Source: Rhineura floridana
Taxonomy: Eukaryota > Chordata > Lepidosauria > Squamata > Rhineuridae
Reading direction: 5' to 3'
Assembly: GCF_030035675.1 (NCBI RefSeq)
Contig: NC_084482.1
Coordinates: 223,988,943 to 224,052,942, forward strand
DNA length: 64,000 nt
The position numbers and the translations under genes are program-made. Under the pieces are notes generated by a model. The model was not told the origin of the DNA. It saw only the letters and a program-made list of their open reading frames with translations, and made no database searches. Shown here piece by piece: positions 34,501-45,369 of this stretch; position 1 is the first letter of the stretch; every line of letters starts with the position of its first letter.

Positions 34501-37500
34501 CAACATTGGTTTCTTGGAACATTTCAGAAATGCTCGGAGCCTCGCACTGCCAAATATGAGGAATTTTCCTTTAGAATTTAAATATGGGAGGTCCTGGGGG
34601 AGCTCTTGGTCATCTCATCTAGTTACTAAGGGAAGTGATGCCCTTGAAATATACTCCCCCCAAACAGTTGAACCCACCATATAACACTTTCACTGGGACC
34701 AACTGCTAGATCCTGAAGAATTTACTGACGTTGGAGTTGTCAAGCATTTGAAGGCAGCCCCACACAGATCATCCTTCACTTATTAGAGATTAAGGGATGA
34801 GAAATACAATGAAATGTCAGACATGATTTCCCCCACCTGGTTGAGCCACTTGGGCCACACAATGGCCTCCTGGTCGATGGTGAGCTGTAGGTCTGGGGAT
34901 CCCTGTCTGTATAATCTCCCAAACTTCACCCTGAGGATGGACCCATTGGGAAACACCACCCAGTTGCCGATGTCCAAGTCGGCTGTGGGTTCCCCATTCT
35001 CATCCAAATACATTCCAGCCATTGAAGAATTGTAAAACTGGGGGGTTCTTAGGAAAGGGTGGAGCTGAAAGAGAAAGAGCAGCATTTAGAATATGGGTAG
35101 CCACACTGGTTATCCAGGTTTTCCTATTTTGTGCAAGGCCGGCACCAGGCATGAGTGGGCCCTTGGGCACCAGACTTCAGTGGGCTCTTGGTTCTCAGGC
35201 AACACCCCTCTGATGCAGCTGGAATAGCCTTAAATAAGCCTACCGATAAAAGAGAAAAAGCAGGGGGTGGCTAGCATCCAAAAGAGGGACCAAAAAAGGG
35301 GTCAAAGACCAAGATGCTGGAAAATAGGAACTTTTGTTATAGATAAAACCCAACGCATTTCAGCCTGTTATCTGCGGGCTTTCATCAGGGGCTATGGAAA
35401 TAAAAGGAGTTGCCATGGGGTGCCCCATGGCTCCAGAAATAGCTAATCTCTTCATGGAATCCTTTGAAGAGGAAATCAATGTGGTCTCTGGTACTTTTGC
35501 AGAACAATTGTTGGGATGGTGGAGGTATATAGATGATGTCTTTTGTATCTGGAGGGGCTTGGTTGAAGATTTAAAAAACTTTTTTGAATGGGTTAACAAT
35601 AGGAGTTCGCACATCCAATTTGATTTCCAGCATAGCATGGACAAGATTAATTTTTTGGATTTATTGATAACAAAAGAAAATAATCATTTGTGCACCACAA
35701 TGTATAGAAAACCCACAGATAGGAATACCTATCTTAGATATGACAGTTTCCACCCAAAATCCCTCAGACAAAATCTACCTCATGGACAATTCCTAAGAAT
35801 AAAACGAAATTGTTCCTCAGAGAGAGATTTCTTGGAACAATCACTTGTCCTAAAAAATCAATTGATTAAAAGGGGATATCCGTCCCATGTTATTGACAAT
35901 AATTTTGAGAAAGTTGCTGATAGAGAACGCGTTGACATTTTACAGAAGACAGCACCAAAAAACTCTGTTTGTCTGAAATGCAACCTAACTTTTGACCATA
36001 TCACTAGTAGGTTGCAGAGCAGCATAAAAAGACACTGGCACATTGTACGCCACATCCCTGGTTGTCAAGAGCCACCTTTGATCTCTGTTAAGAGAACCAG
36101 GAATTTGAAGGATATCCTAGTCAGAAGTGATTTCAAGGTAAATTTGTATCCAAGCGCAAAGGTCCTTCCAGGTACCACTGCACCCAGGGGTCACCACCCC
36201 TGTGGTCACTGTGTTTTCTTCAGATACACTTGCAAAATGACGGAATTTACCAATCCAGTCAATCACAAAAGACACACTCTGAATCACTTTTCAACTTGCA
36301 ACACTTCAAGAGTCATTGACGTGATACAGTGTGGCTGCTCAAAAATGTATGTGGGTCAGACTTCAAGAATGATTAAAAACGCATAGGAGAGCATCTTAGC
36401 AACTTAAGGAATAAAAGGATGGGAGCCCCTCTAGTGGATCACTATAGCCAATGCCCACATTCCATAGCCGATCTAAGATTTTGGGTTTTGGAGAAGGTGT
36501 ACGGAGAGAATGAAGATATTCTATTAAGAAAAGAGTTAGCTTGGATTTTAACTTTAAAAACAATGACCCCTAGTGGGTTATATTAAGATTTTGAGCTTCT
36601 CCCCCTACTGTAAATTTTGAAAATTTCCCTTAGTCCCTCATTTGTTTCTTGCATCCAGGTGTTAGCTGTTCCTCACGCTACTGGGAACATTATTGGTTGT
36701 TCCCTGGCACCTGGTTGGCCACTGTGAGAACAGGATGCTGGACTAGATGGGCCACTGGCCTGATCCAGCAGGCTCTTCTTATGTTCTTATGTTCTTATGT
36801 TATTGTATTCACCTGTACTTTGCTTTGGACTGTTTGTGTATATATACAGACAATCCAATTGCATCACTCATTGAAACATTTGATTTTGACACAGTACAGA
36901 AAGCAATTTGCTGGTCTTATAATCTTATAAGCCATTATGTGAGTATCAGATTGTCCTAAAGACGTATATGTACTATATATGTGTGTATGATTTTATATGT
37001 GTGTAGAGTTAACTTGTCCCTTTTGTTTGATTTACCATAGCCCCTGATGAAAGCCTGCAGATAACAGGCTGAAATGTGTTGGGTTTTATCTATAATAAAA
37101 GTTCCTATTTTCCAGCATCTTGGTCTTTGACCCCTTTTTTGGTTCCTTAAATAAGTCTACCCCCACCTCTTGCACTGCTGCATCAGTATGGTAGGGCACT
37201 GCAGGCACACACCTGCCATCATCCAAGATGGTGGCAGGGGCATCGACCCCTGCTGACAAGGCAATTCAGCAAGTGGGGCGAGTGGGCCTATTTAAGCTCA
37301 CACAAACTGCATGAGGGTTTTGCCTAGGAGGGGGGAGCTCCTGCTGCACCATCCATGGTAGAGTTAGGCCATGGGGTGGACCCTTGGCTCCAAGACCACA
37401 CCCCTCTGATGCTGGTGGTGTGGGCTTAAATAGGCCCAGCCAGCCCATCTCTTGTGCTGTCACATCAGCATGCTAGTATGCTCCATATGCACACCTGCCA

Positions 37501-40500
37501 TCACCCAAGGGCCCACATCAGCAGCATGGGGGGTGTTGCCTGGGAGGTGGTGCTCTTGCTGCACAGTCCATGCTAGTGTTGGATCACAGGGTGTGATTTG
37601 CAGCCTGGGGTAAGCCTATAAATTTAGGAGGGGTCCTTCCTAGCTTAAGGGGCACTTGGGCCTGTGCCTGGCCTGGCTTCTGGCTAGACATGCATAATTA
37701 GTGCTGTAAAGTATTGTATTTTTAATCTGTAATTAACTGAGACTTAGTTAATTTCTTACCTAAACATCAAATTGTACAGGGTAATTAAATTTGTACAGGT
37801 TGATTAAAATATGTTACCCAACACACAGCTATGATCTGCTCTCCAGAAAAATAAATACATGAAACTCTGCTATATAAAAGTGGAAAAGATATTTTAAAGT
37901 TCCCACATTTTTAATTCTTTATTTAACAAGATTTGCATACTGCTTCATCAGCGGAATCCTCTAAGCGCTTCACCAAAAATATGATATTTGTAATACCAAT
38001 AAAGGCAACCAAGAAACACAACCAGATGTAAACAGTTGTCAAAATATAGACAAAATCTTCAAACACATCTTTTCTCAATAAAAAATTAAAACCTTTGCAG
38101 CATATAAAATGAAAAGTTATTTTTAATGCAAAACAGAGGGAAATGCAGATTTGCAACAATATTAAAACATCAGAAATGTATATACTGTTGATACCTACTC
38201 ATGATGAGCACATGAGCCACCCAGATGCCTACCATGCTCTGGTCACATGTCAGACCCAGCAGGCAAGTCAGCAGGACCATGGCTAGCTCTAAGGGAGCAA
38301 CTTCCTCCAACAGATTCTGGAAGCAGACTAGGACCTTTTAAGTTTCTGTCCAAGGGCTACTAAAATGTAAATGTACTGCCTTCAACTCGATTCTGACTTA
38401 GGCACACTAGTCGCTTCAAAGGCAGTGAGACTGTTTGGTCTGGCTGCAGTTTGAAACAAATCTGCCCACAGCTTTAAGATTGTCCTTTTCCCACAGGTAT
38501 TGTCAGTCCTTTTGGGACTGTGCACAGCAAAGCATGGGGCCAGTCACTGTTTCTGCCTAAGTTACAGCAAAGCATTTCCATTAGACACACCTTGGAGTGG
38601 CAACGGGATGATCTACCAAACAGTTTTGAAGTCAGTGTCAAGCTAGCATCAAGGAAAAACACATCCAATCACAATGTTCCCTTATCTTGGAGTAAAAAAG
38701 GGCAGATTTTGCCTAAAGTCGTGTGCCCCCAGTTTTAAAAAAACAGAGGTGGAGATGCACTAAAACTGGAACAACTGCACTTGGCTCTACCGTAGGCTCC
38801 ATGGCCTTGGATAGGAATTCAGAGCCTTCAATGGCCAATGCTCTGGCCCAAAGAGAGCCACTCCTCCTCTGTTCCATGGCCTCCCTCCTGGTGAGTTCCT
38901 TGCACCACTGAAGAGGGGAAGGGTGGTGGGAGGCATATGTTTCTCAGGGAAAGACAGCTGTGCTGTTTCAGGTGACATCAAAGCCAGCACTCCAAAGTCA
39001 AGTCTTAGGGACAATGCAAAAGCCAGGTCTCAGGAAGAGTCCATGATCAAACAAGGGGGCAACACAAGAGCTAAATAGATCACAAAGATGGTGCCACCAC
39101 TACACCACAGGCCTGGGTCTAAGAGATGATTTTGAGCCACCTGTCCAACAGCCAGTGGCTTCTGGTCGATCCATGTCACCTAGGTTTCAGCACCAGGGAC
39201 AGCTCCTTGGAAGCTATGACTAAAATCCAGAGTAGATTTCACAGCCCCACTGAGATGGTGGCACCAATGTTGACAGCCTCAGGTACAGAGGTCTTCAGAT
39301 CTCAAGCACCTTGCTCAGAGCTCTGAAGTTGATCTGGCTCCTTAGCTGGTGGCCCTGCAGCTTTGCACTGGAGTCAAGGGCCCTAACAACATCTTGAGGA
39401 TCCAGTGAAACACACACTCCCTTAGATATACGAGAGAGTTTGGTGGAAGGAGGGAGGTGCCTCAGGGGAGAGAGGCATTTGCCAGTGTAGCCCCCCAGTC
39501 AGAAGGGAAGAAGGCTTAGGGAGGACCTGTGCAATGTCATCTCCCCTGCACAACAGAACTCCATTGAACGGGGTGGGGGAAGGGATTTAATCCAAGCGGA
39601 CCTCTGCAGGCTAAGGGGGAGTGCTGCCAGTGATGGCGGCTGTGTCCTTTGAGGCCACAAAGAGGGACCGATCCAAGGGGTTTCCCACCTAGACTTGTAA
39701 GATGGCAGCTCTCCACAACACCTCACATTTTCTCCGATTATAATTCGAAGACAGTCATTTTGGAATTGTACAGCCGGTCACCATGTTCAGCAGTGTGCCT
39801 GTGATGAAAAAGTAAATACCTGCCATGACTCTAGCCTGTGAACTTCCAGCTTGTTTCCACCTTCCATTGCTCTCCACTTAGATCTAGATGAATACGCAAA
39901 ATCTAAAGCATGAGCCACAGCTTGGACAGTGGTATAAATCCAGTAGCTGTCTAGAGAGAGGACTCTTTCTAGATCTTCTTGGGGCAACATCTCCAGGTTC
40001 TTTGTCTCTCTGCATCTTGTCCAGCCTTTCACCGACAATGCATGCTTTGAATATGAACACTTAAAAGCTTTCTCCAGAAACTGCTTCATAGCCATGACAA
40101 AAGGGACAAAATCATCATCGTTTATCTTTTTATTCATCTCAATAAAGAAGGAAAAAATACCACGAATGTGTTGGAATGATGAGAGAGAGTACATTAGGTC
40201 AGAGGAGATGTCCCACATAGCTGTTGTGATCCAGACTTTCCCTTCAAAGGATTTTTTCCCTTTGTAAGATAATACTTGCATGATTACTATCCCCTCGAAA
40301 ACATGTGCAGTCTCTGCATAGTAAACAAATACATGGACTTTCCCCCACTTTTGGAATGCAATATGATTGATCTTTACTTTACTTGTGTCTAGTCGTGGGA
40401 AGCTTTCTGAGATGGCAACACAAATGCCACTCCTGAGGAGCAGAGGCGTCAAGGTCCTCATGAACCTCTCTCCATTCTCAGTGTCCATAGCAAGGAGACC

Positions 40501-43500
40501 AATGAACGTCCACCCGAAGTGCAGGAGCAGCTTGACAATCCCTGGGTACTGGGCATCTTCTTTGGGGACCATCTGGTAGAAGAAAGGGAACTGGGTCTTA
40601 TCGCTCAGAACAGGAGAAGCAAAAGCATAACTGACCTAGAAAGGAAAGGAAGATGGGTGGCTTGCTCTGTTTTGAATCAAGGCACAGATATTTATTACAC
40701 CAATATGATTATTAAGGACTGGAAAGATCCTGGCTGAGATGAAGGTGCCATTAGGGATGGTGGAGAAATTCATAAAAATGCATGCATTCATGTAATAAGA
40801 CGTGTTGTATATCAGGGGAAATGGTGAGCAGAAATGTGTATAATTGGCTGATGAATTTTCATGAAGTTTTAAAAAACCAAATTGCTGCAGAAATGTGGAG
40901 AGTTGAACTTCAGGAAATGAGATTGACAGATTCATCCATCCCTAAGTCCCATCTCTTGCAATCACCTTTGTTGGGGACAGGTTTCCCCTTGTAGTATATT
41001 GGGTAATCCCTTTTTTTAAAAAAAGAACCAGAGCAAGATGCTCTGGAAGAGGAAATCTCAAGAGGGACTGCCTAGTTTTGTGAATAGTATGCATCTTGCC
41101 CTAATATACTTGTGTGAGGGCTCAGGCCTGCAGTCTGTCTCCAGTCTCACTTTGGACATCCACCCCACTCACCTTTTGAGTAATCTGGAGAGATTGTGAA
41201 CTGTGAACTGAACTTCAGATTAGAAAAAGGAGAGAAAATTAGATTGATAGTCTTGGGGACAGGTTTTCCCTTGTAGTATTTTGCACGGTCACTTTTTATA
41301 AAAAGAACCCCAGCAAGATGCTCTGGAAGGGAAATTCCCAAGAGGGACTGCCTAGTTTTGTGAATAGCATCCATCTTGTGAGTCCTCAGGCCTAGAGTCT
41401 GTCTCCAGTCTCACTTTGGACATCCTCCCTACTCGCTTTTTGAATCATCTGGAGAGATTGCAAAGGGGAATTCAGCTCAGCCAGCAAATGCCCCACTCCC
41501 TCTCCATTCCTACCTGGGGGATCTTATAGATGCCCAAGAAACCCGAAATCTGGATGGAGATTTCAGTGTCAGCCCCTTCAAGAACCGCCAGTAAATTATT
41601 CCATCTTTCACAATTGTAGTTTGGAACATTTGTCTCCCCAGTAGACAGCAGGTCTAACAAAGCATTGTACGTCAACCTTCCATGAAAAAAGTTCTCATGG
41701 ATGCTGTAGCCCAGGGTGATGTTGGGTAAGAGCCTGGGATTCTGGTTGATCTCCTGAATGGCAAACAAGAAGGAGAGGAACTGCCAGTACTTTGCCGGTA
41801 ATTCCCTACAAGAATACAAATATCACATCATCATCGTGAATTCATAAAATATAAACAAGTTAGATTCTTGCTTCTCTGATAACATAAACTCTGGATTTAA
41901 TTTCTAGAACTTTGCTTATGCTAACACTGCTCCAGAGTCAAAGCCACAAGACAAAATGCCAAATTTTCCTTGATGGTGTGTGTGTGAGCACAACAGACAC
42001 ATATAAATTACTGTAGAAATGCAGAGAACTGAATTTAAAACTGGAAAAAGGAAAAACCAAAAGAACTGAAATGGACCGATTTATCCATCCCTCCTGCCTG
42101 AAGCTTAGTAGAAAGTTCACCAGTGACGTCAACTGATAGGAGGTGGGCGTGTTTAGGGAAAATGGCCTCGGGTGGCACATTGGACTCCCTGACATGCCAA
42201 GGTTGGCCCAGGGACTGGAGCTTCCCTCCTCCTGGCACTGACACTGGCAGTGCATTTTGTGGAAAAAGAAGGTGCTGTTACTGTGACCCTGATAAACATG
42301 TTGTGAGTGCCAGCACAAAATGGATATCATGGGCAGCCAAAATAAAAAGTGGTTGTGATGAAATTTTGCCAAATGTGCACATTATATGCACATTTCTGCA
42401 AGGCAATTTCCCTTATACTATACATTTTGCATGTTATATTTATGAAGCAATGCATTTTACTGTTCATTTTACCCTAGTATATGCACGGGTGGAGAACTGC
42501 AATGCAGAATTCTGAGAGGTGAGAATTTTAAAGGATGGCTGCGCTAACTGGGATAAGTTTGCCTTTAAATGCGAACTGAATCCCTAGTTATAACACACAT
42601 CAAGTGATACCATAGCAGATGTACCCCAATGTAGATGCAATTCACCTACAAACATACACAGAAGTTGACATCACACACAACCCTCCCCCAATTCTCCCAC
42701 TGCCTCTCCGGGGTGCCTCCCCTCTGGCTGTTCTCCCTGGGTGAACACTACTTGGCTGATTCCTTTGCCTCCAGCTCCACACTTTAAATGGATTTCAGCC
42801 CTTTGGGCAACCCCGTCTAATTTCCAACCACTGACCCTCCTCAAACCAAAGGAAAGTGATGGGGAAATGCACAGGAAATTGTAGGATAACAATCCACCAC
42901 CATATAATGCCAACACTTCAGAATTAATTCTCAGCAAACTGTGGCTGTTCTCTAACCTCCCTGCAAACTCTGTGCAAAATAACAATTTGAATGAATGCTC
43001 AAGAAACAGGTTGTCTGGCTGGAAGCGGTCTATAAGAGTTTATTTCTTTGAAAAGTTATGAAGGGCTGATACGGTGCTTAATTGCAGCGTGGACTTGGTC
43101 CAACTTTACTAGAGAAAAGCTGCAATTTGGCAACATTTTCTGACATAATGGGCACCTCTGGAGGGGAATCACAAGTAGCAGCAAAGAGAAAGTGCTCTGG
43201 CCTTCTCCACTTGCAAAACCAAGAAACAACGACCTTAGCCCCAGTCCCAATATCTGTTTACAGGGATGATTATTATAAAAGTTACATCCCACTCTTCCTT
43301 CTGAAGGAGCCCAGGGCAGAGAACAGGACAAAAGATTAAAATATTCTAATAAATAATAGCAGATAAAAACATTTTCCATCCCATACTATCCAGGTTGCAA
43401 AGAACAGTCTCCTACAGCTATCAAATGCCTGGGTAAACAGGAATGTATTGAAATTCCTTCAAAAAGTCAATAATGTTGGAGATGGATGCCCTTCACTGGG

Positions 43501-44042
43501 GAAGACATTCCACAAATGTCCACTGAAAAGTCTCTGTCACAGGTCATCACCAACCTGGCCTTAAATAAAAGGGGATGGGTCTGTATATTAAAGCTTGTCA
43601 TTGTCCTATGCTATATTTAGCTGTTGGAAAGGGACCTAGAAAAGGCAGCCTAGAAAATCAATAATGCCTTAGCACTGATGCATCCCCCAAGTCTCTCCTC
43701 GAAGGCAGAACAGGACATGAATTTAGTAGGGACAGGAAAGGTCCTAATAATCGGGGATGATGGGAGTTCATGAAAACGGTAGCAAGTGGAGCTGCAGTCA
43801 CTCCGCCCCCTGAAATTGACTTACTGGTTAAAGCTGGTAGAGGGAGGCTTGTTGAAGACGTGTGGATGAAATAAAGCTCTTGTGGCCGAGATGACCCCGC
43901 CAATGAGGTGGTCTCCTGGCCTGTAATAATTGAATGGGTCTATCTCATCTCTCTCCAAAGTCAAGGGGCATTTTGCCTTCAGCATCCCACAGTCTGTATA
44001 AGGCAGCAGCAGCAGCAGCAGCAGAAACAGAAGCAGGACCAT
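24605..44042 (-). CDS. V2R copy B: apparently intact vomeronasal type-2 receptor gene (six exons)
   Basis: Exons are 43825..44042, 41514..41805, 39820..40635, 34837..35064, 26628..26754 and 24605..25515. All introns are GT-AG, phases agree, and coding lengths sum to 2592 nt (863 residues plus TGA), the normal V2R size. In order: signal peptide (1-~18), Venus-flytrap ligand-binding domain (~20-520), cysteine-rich domain (~525-582, [18 protein letters not shown]) and seven-helix domain (~597-850). V2Rs are vomeronasal chemoreceptors in sensory-neuron membranes that couple to Go and respond to peptide cues. The start is the ATG just before the hydrophobic leader. Introns carry large insertions (L2 elements in intron 4, a Penelope-like element in intron 3) that leave exons and splice sites untouched. 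I see no disabling change. Expression cannot be judged, and some distant intronic insertions could affect splicing. Confidence 0.9.
25516..26627 (-). other. V2R B intron 5
   Basis: This 1112-nt GT-AG intron has donor GTGGGTGAC and acceptor TTCTTTGCAG. A weak LINE-like remnant (GGAAAAGCCTGGGGGAACAGGTATGTCTT near 25640) is the only structure noticed. Confidence 0.75.
26628..26754 (-). CDS. V2R B exon 5 (cysteine-rich domain)
   Basis: The 127-nt exon reads [19 protein letters not shown] and continues through [17 protein letters not shown]. The start was set by the acceptor CTGTGCTTAG in phase 0 with exon 4; a later AG at CCTTCCAG would drop the conserved P.S.C stretch. This module links the flytrap to the membrane domain. 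Confidence 0.88.
26888..28312 (+). mobile_element. L2-group LINE (a), internally deleted, in V2R B intron 4
   Basis: An endonuclease start ([22 protein letters not shown]; 26913..27170) is joined through a TTTA microsatellite (27174..27203) to the second half of the reverse transcriptase, which is open from 27214 to 28140 (308 codons: [38 protein letters not shown]). It ends GTCGCCTAGAGTGGCCGTTGGCCAGATAGGCGAC plus TTA-rich repeats. The missing middle removes most of the endonuclease and the N-terminal reverse transcriptase. It is the same subfamily as element (d) at about 50985..55170. Confidence 0.85.
28316..31141 (-). mobile_element. L2-group LINE (b), 5'-truncated but with a long open ORF2
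   Basis: On the minus strand a frame is open from about 31125 to the stop at 28466, about 880 codons, of which the stretch from the first Met (30955) is 829. It holds the later endonuclease ([32 protein letters not shown]) and a complete reverse transcriptase ([53 protein letters not shown]). The N-terminal endonuclease is missing through truncation. The 3' end (28316..28465) carries a TTTATATCCCGCCCTAG-type terminus. It abuts element (c) head to head. Confidence 0.87.
31150..33952 (+). mobile_element. L2-group LINE (c), 5'-truncated, frameshifted
   Basis: The endonuclease C-terminus lies in 31199..31792 ([31 protein letters not shown]). The reverse transcriptase lies in 31849..33576 in another frame ([56 protein letters not shown]), with a further shift before the natural C-terminus ([10 protein letters not shown] near 33590). 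At least two frame changes mark it as dead. The 3' end is GGCGGGGTAAAAATAATGG followed by AATAAATAAATAAAT. Confidence 0.87.
33987..34080 (+). mobile_element. Short L2-group fragment
   Basis: CTCTACATGGGGCTACCCTTGGAGACGGTGCGGAAGTTGCAG encodes [14 protein letters not shown], the conserved region near the C-terminus of L2 ORF2. It has no ends and lies beside the tail of element (c). Confidence 0.6.
34837..35064 (-). CDS. V2R B exon 4
   Basis: Exactly 228 nt (76 codons), the classical size of V2R exon 4, with acceptor CTCTTTCAG and donor GTGGGGGAA. It starts [17 protein letters not shown] and ends [10 protein letters not shown]. It forms the C-terminal part of the ligand-binding domain. Confidence 0.94.
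35287..35396 (+). repeat. Penelope-like pseudo-LTR, left inverted copy
   Basis: GGGGTCAAAGACCAAGATGC and the following sequence to CATCAGGGGCTATGG are the inverse of 37037..37144 with only a few mismatches (for example ACGCATTTCAG against ACACATTTCAG). Confidence 0.85.
35394..36386 (+). CDS. Penelope-like reverse transcriptase / GIY-YIG endonuclease (partial)
   Basis: 330 residues are open. Reverse transcriptase motifs are [17 protein letters not shown] and the catalytic WRYIDDVFC, followed by [11 protein letters not shown]. The C-terminal part has Cys/His-rich spacing ([15 protein letters not shown]) and the start of the nuclease motif [19 protein letters not shown]. After a frame change near 36380 the natural continuation is legible ([13 protein letters not shown], then [16 protein letters not shown] to about 36583). 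The N-terminal reverse transcriptase is absent. In intact family members this enzyme performs target-primed reverse transcription. This copy is a remnant. Confidence 0.82.
   Translation: MEIKGVAMGCPMAPEIANLFMESFEEEINVVSGTFAEQLLGWWRYIDDVFCIWRGLVEDLKNFFEWVNNRSSHIQFDFQHSMDKINFLDLLITKENNHLCTTMYRKPTDRNTYLRYDSFHPKSLRQNLPHGQFLRIKRNCSSERDFLEQSLVLKNQLIKRGYPSHVIDNNFEKVADRERVDILQKTAPKNSVCLKCNLTFDHITSRLQSSIKRHWHIVRHIPGCQEPPLISVKRTRNLKDILVRSDFKVNLYPSAKVLPGTTAPRGHHPCGHCVFFRYTCKMTEFTNPVNHKRHTLNHFSTCNTSRVIDVIQCGCSKMYVGQTSRMIKNA
36660..36801 (+). mobile_element. CR1 LINE 3' end with TTCTTATG repeats
   Basis: AGAACAGGATGCTGGACTAGATGGGCCACTGGCCTGATCCAGCAGGCTCTTCTTATGTTCTTATG is the standard amniote CR1 3' terminus, with the 8-bp repeat repeated about three times. 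It is nested within the Penelope-like element, so it is younger than that insertion. Confidence 0.85.
37037..37144 (+). repeat. Penelope-like pseudo-LTR, right inverted copy
   Basis: It is the inverse partner of 35287..35396. It contains AATAAAAG near 37094. Confidence 0.85.
37186..37521. repeat. Foldback/SINE-like repeat, copy B counterpart
   Basis: It matches 184..532 almost base for base, and continues directly into the unoccupied hAT target near 37525. Confidence 0.55.
37522..39819 (-). other. V2R B intron 3 remainder
   Basis: This aligns with 3735..6123 of copy A. The minus strand has a hydrophobic open stretch at 37923..38159 ([20 protein letters not shown]) and other short frames shared with A. 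No V2R exon is present. I could not identify the origin of these stretches. Confidence 0.5.
39820..40635 (-). CDS. V2R B exon 3 (ligand-binding domain core)
   Basis: 816 nt, 272 codons, acceptor TTTCTAG and donor GTATTTAC, both in phase 0. It starts VSYAFASP, then [40 protein letters not shown] and LESWQ at the end. It makes up most of both lobes of the Venus flytrap, including the predicted ligand cleft. Confidence 0.95.
41514..41805 (-). CDS. V2R B exon 2
   Basis: 292 nt, the classical size, acceptor ATTCTTGTAG and donor GTAGGAATGG. It starts with the last base of the codon split with exon 1, then [20 protein letters not shown], and ends GIYKIPQ. The copy A equivalent has a stop at the E codon. 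Confidence 0.94.
41806..43824 (-). other. V2R B intron 1
   Basis: A 2019-nt intron with a single copy of the unit duplicated in A (about 42470..42930). Weak LINE 3'-UTR-like remnants lie at about 43285..43350 and 43420..43560. There is no BovB tail here, unlike copy A. Confidence 0.7.
43825..44042 (-). CDS. V2R B exon 1 (signal peptide and mature N-terminus)
   Basis: The start ATG is at 44040..44042, followed by [18 protein letters not shown], a strong signal peptide, then [16 protein letters not shown] and [14 protein letters not shown], ending SFNQ with the last codon split by donor GTAAGT. Seven consecutive CTG codons (CAG on the plus strand, 44003..44023) make the leucine run. Copy A has four. 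Confidence 0.93.
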
Positions 44043-45369
44043 TCCTTTGTGGTTCTTCCCCTCAACTAAAAAGAACCCTTAGATCAAGTCAAACCATTTT
44101 TGCAAGGTTGAGTGGCTTTCCTAGTGCTGATGGAGCCCAGCCAAGACTTCACTTCTGAAAGGGATGGAAGTCAACCTCACACACACACCGTCCTCCTCAC
44201 CTGCCCTGAACCAGCCCCTGATCTCAATGGCACAAGAAATATTTATTTATGAGTCTTTTCAGACTCAACTGCAAGACGTCACCTCATGTTGCTCTTGATT
44301 CTGAGATTTATTTTTGCAGATTCAAAGGCCGTCTGTGAATAAATCCCTGGGGCTTTGGTGAGAAGAAGATTTTAAAAAATCACTATGATTTTGATAATTA
44401 TGGATGGGGAATGGTTTGCAACATCCTGAATGCTTTACGTGGCTCCCTGCACAGATGCATGGCTGGAGAAATAAACCTATTTACAAAACCTCCCAGATGT
44501 GGCTCCAAACTCTGAGAAGGATAACAGATGGGGAAACTGAACATGTCTAATGTTGCTGATAAACAAGAGGCAGGATCAAGATTCTTTTTAACCCATCTCT
44601 GGTTTGTAAGCCAAAATTGGCCTGCCAGGAACCCACCCACCCCGATTTGGCCCATTGAGCTCCTTTGTCCATGCGATGCCTTCTGGCTGTACAAACAAGA
44701 TAATTGGGGTGGTTGATGCACCCCTCAAACCAGAGACAGAAATGAAGGTCATTTCTTTTGAGAATGTCTTCTGAGTAGACCTCCTTAGGCTGACACAACT
44801 TCATTCTTACTCATGCTCAGCAGACCACCTCCATGGAGCCTCTGGCTATTTTGAAGACCCCTCTCAAGAAGCAGCTCCTCAGGTTCGCATCTTTCATGCT
44901 TGGGGCTAGGGGTGCCCATTGACTCCTCACTAATTTGGTGAGCAATAGTATCTGCTGCTAATGTGCTCAACAAAGATTGCCAATTGATCCTACTAGCTGT
45001 CTTTAGTCATAGGAAAAGCAGGGAGGCATAGACAGGCATCCCTGAAGGCACCACTGCCTTAGGTCCTGGGTTCAAGGCATATAGGGCCTGAAATGTCAGC
45101 ACCAGGATCATGGGAAGCAGCTGGTGGCAACCAGTGAATAATGATTATTATTACCAGTGAAGTTCTCTCCATTTTGGTGAGAGGTGTTCCCTGTGAGCTG
45201 CCCCTGTTAAAAGTCTTCCAGCCACATTCTGTACTAGCTACAGTTTCCATGGGATCATAGAAACAGTGAATCGTAGAGTTGGCTCTTACCATATATGGAG
45301 TGAGATTTGCCAGATGTCCAAACTGGATTTTGAAACAGAAGAGGTACCAGAGATTATATCAGAAACATA
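44043..45369. other. 5' flank of V2R B
   Basis: Aligned with 16791..18010 upstream of copy A, especially the first 550 nt. It should hold the receptor promoter. I recognise no TATA box or defined binding site. The frames at 44398..44721 and 44528..44716 are conserved only as flank. Confidence 0.5.

Larger units (their letters stand above)
35245..37144 (+). mobile_element. Penelope-like element with inverted terminal copies, in V2R B intron 3
   Basis: This 1.9-kb insertion is flanked by a 17-bp near-perfect duplication CCTTAAATAAGCCTACC (35228..35244; 37145..37161 with one mismatch). The coding part starts inside the reverse transcriptase and runs to a GIY-YIG-type endonuclease. About 108 bp near the 5' end (35287..35396) is repeated in inverse orientation at the 3' end (37037..37144). 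Penelope elements are known for such inverted or tandem pseudo-LTR copies. A CR1 tail (36660..36801) is nested in the 3' part. It is 5'-truncated and has at least one frameshift, so it is not autonomous. Confidence 0.83.
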
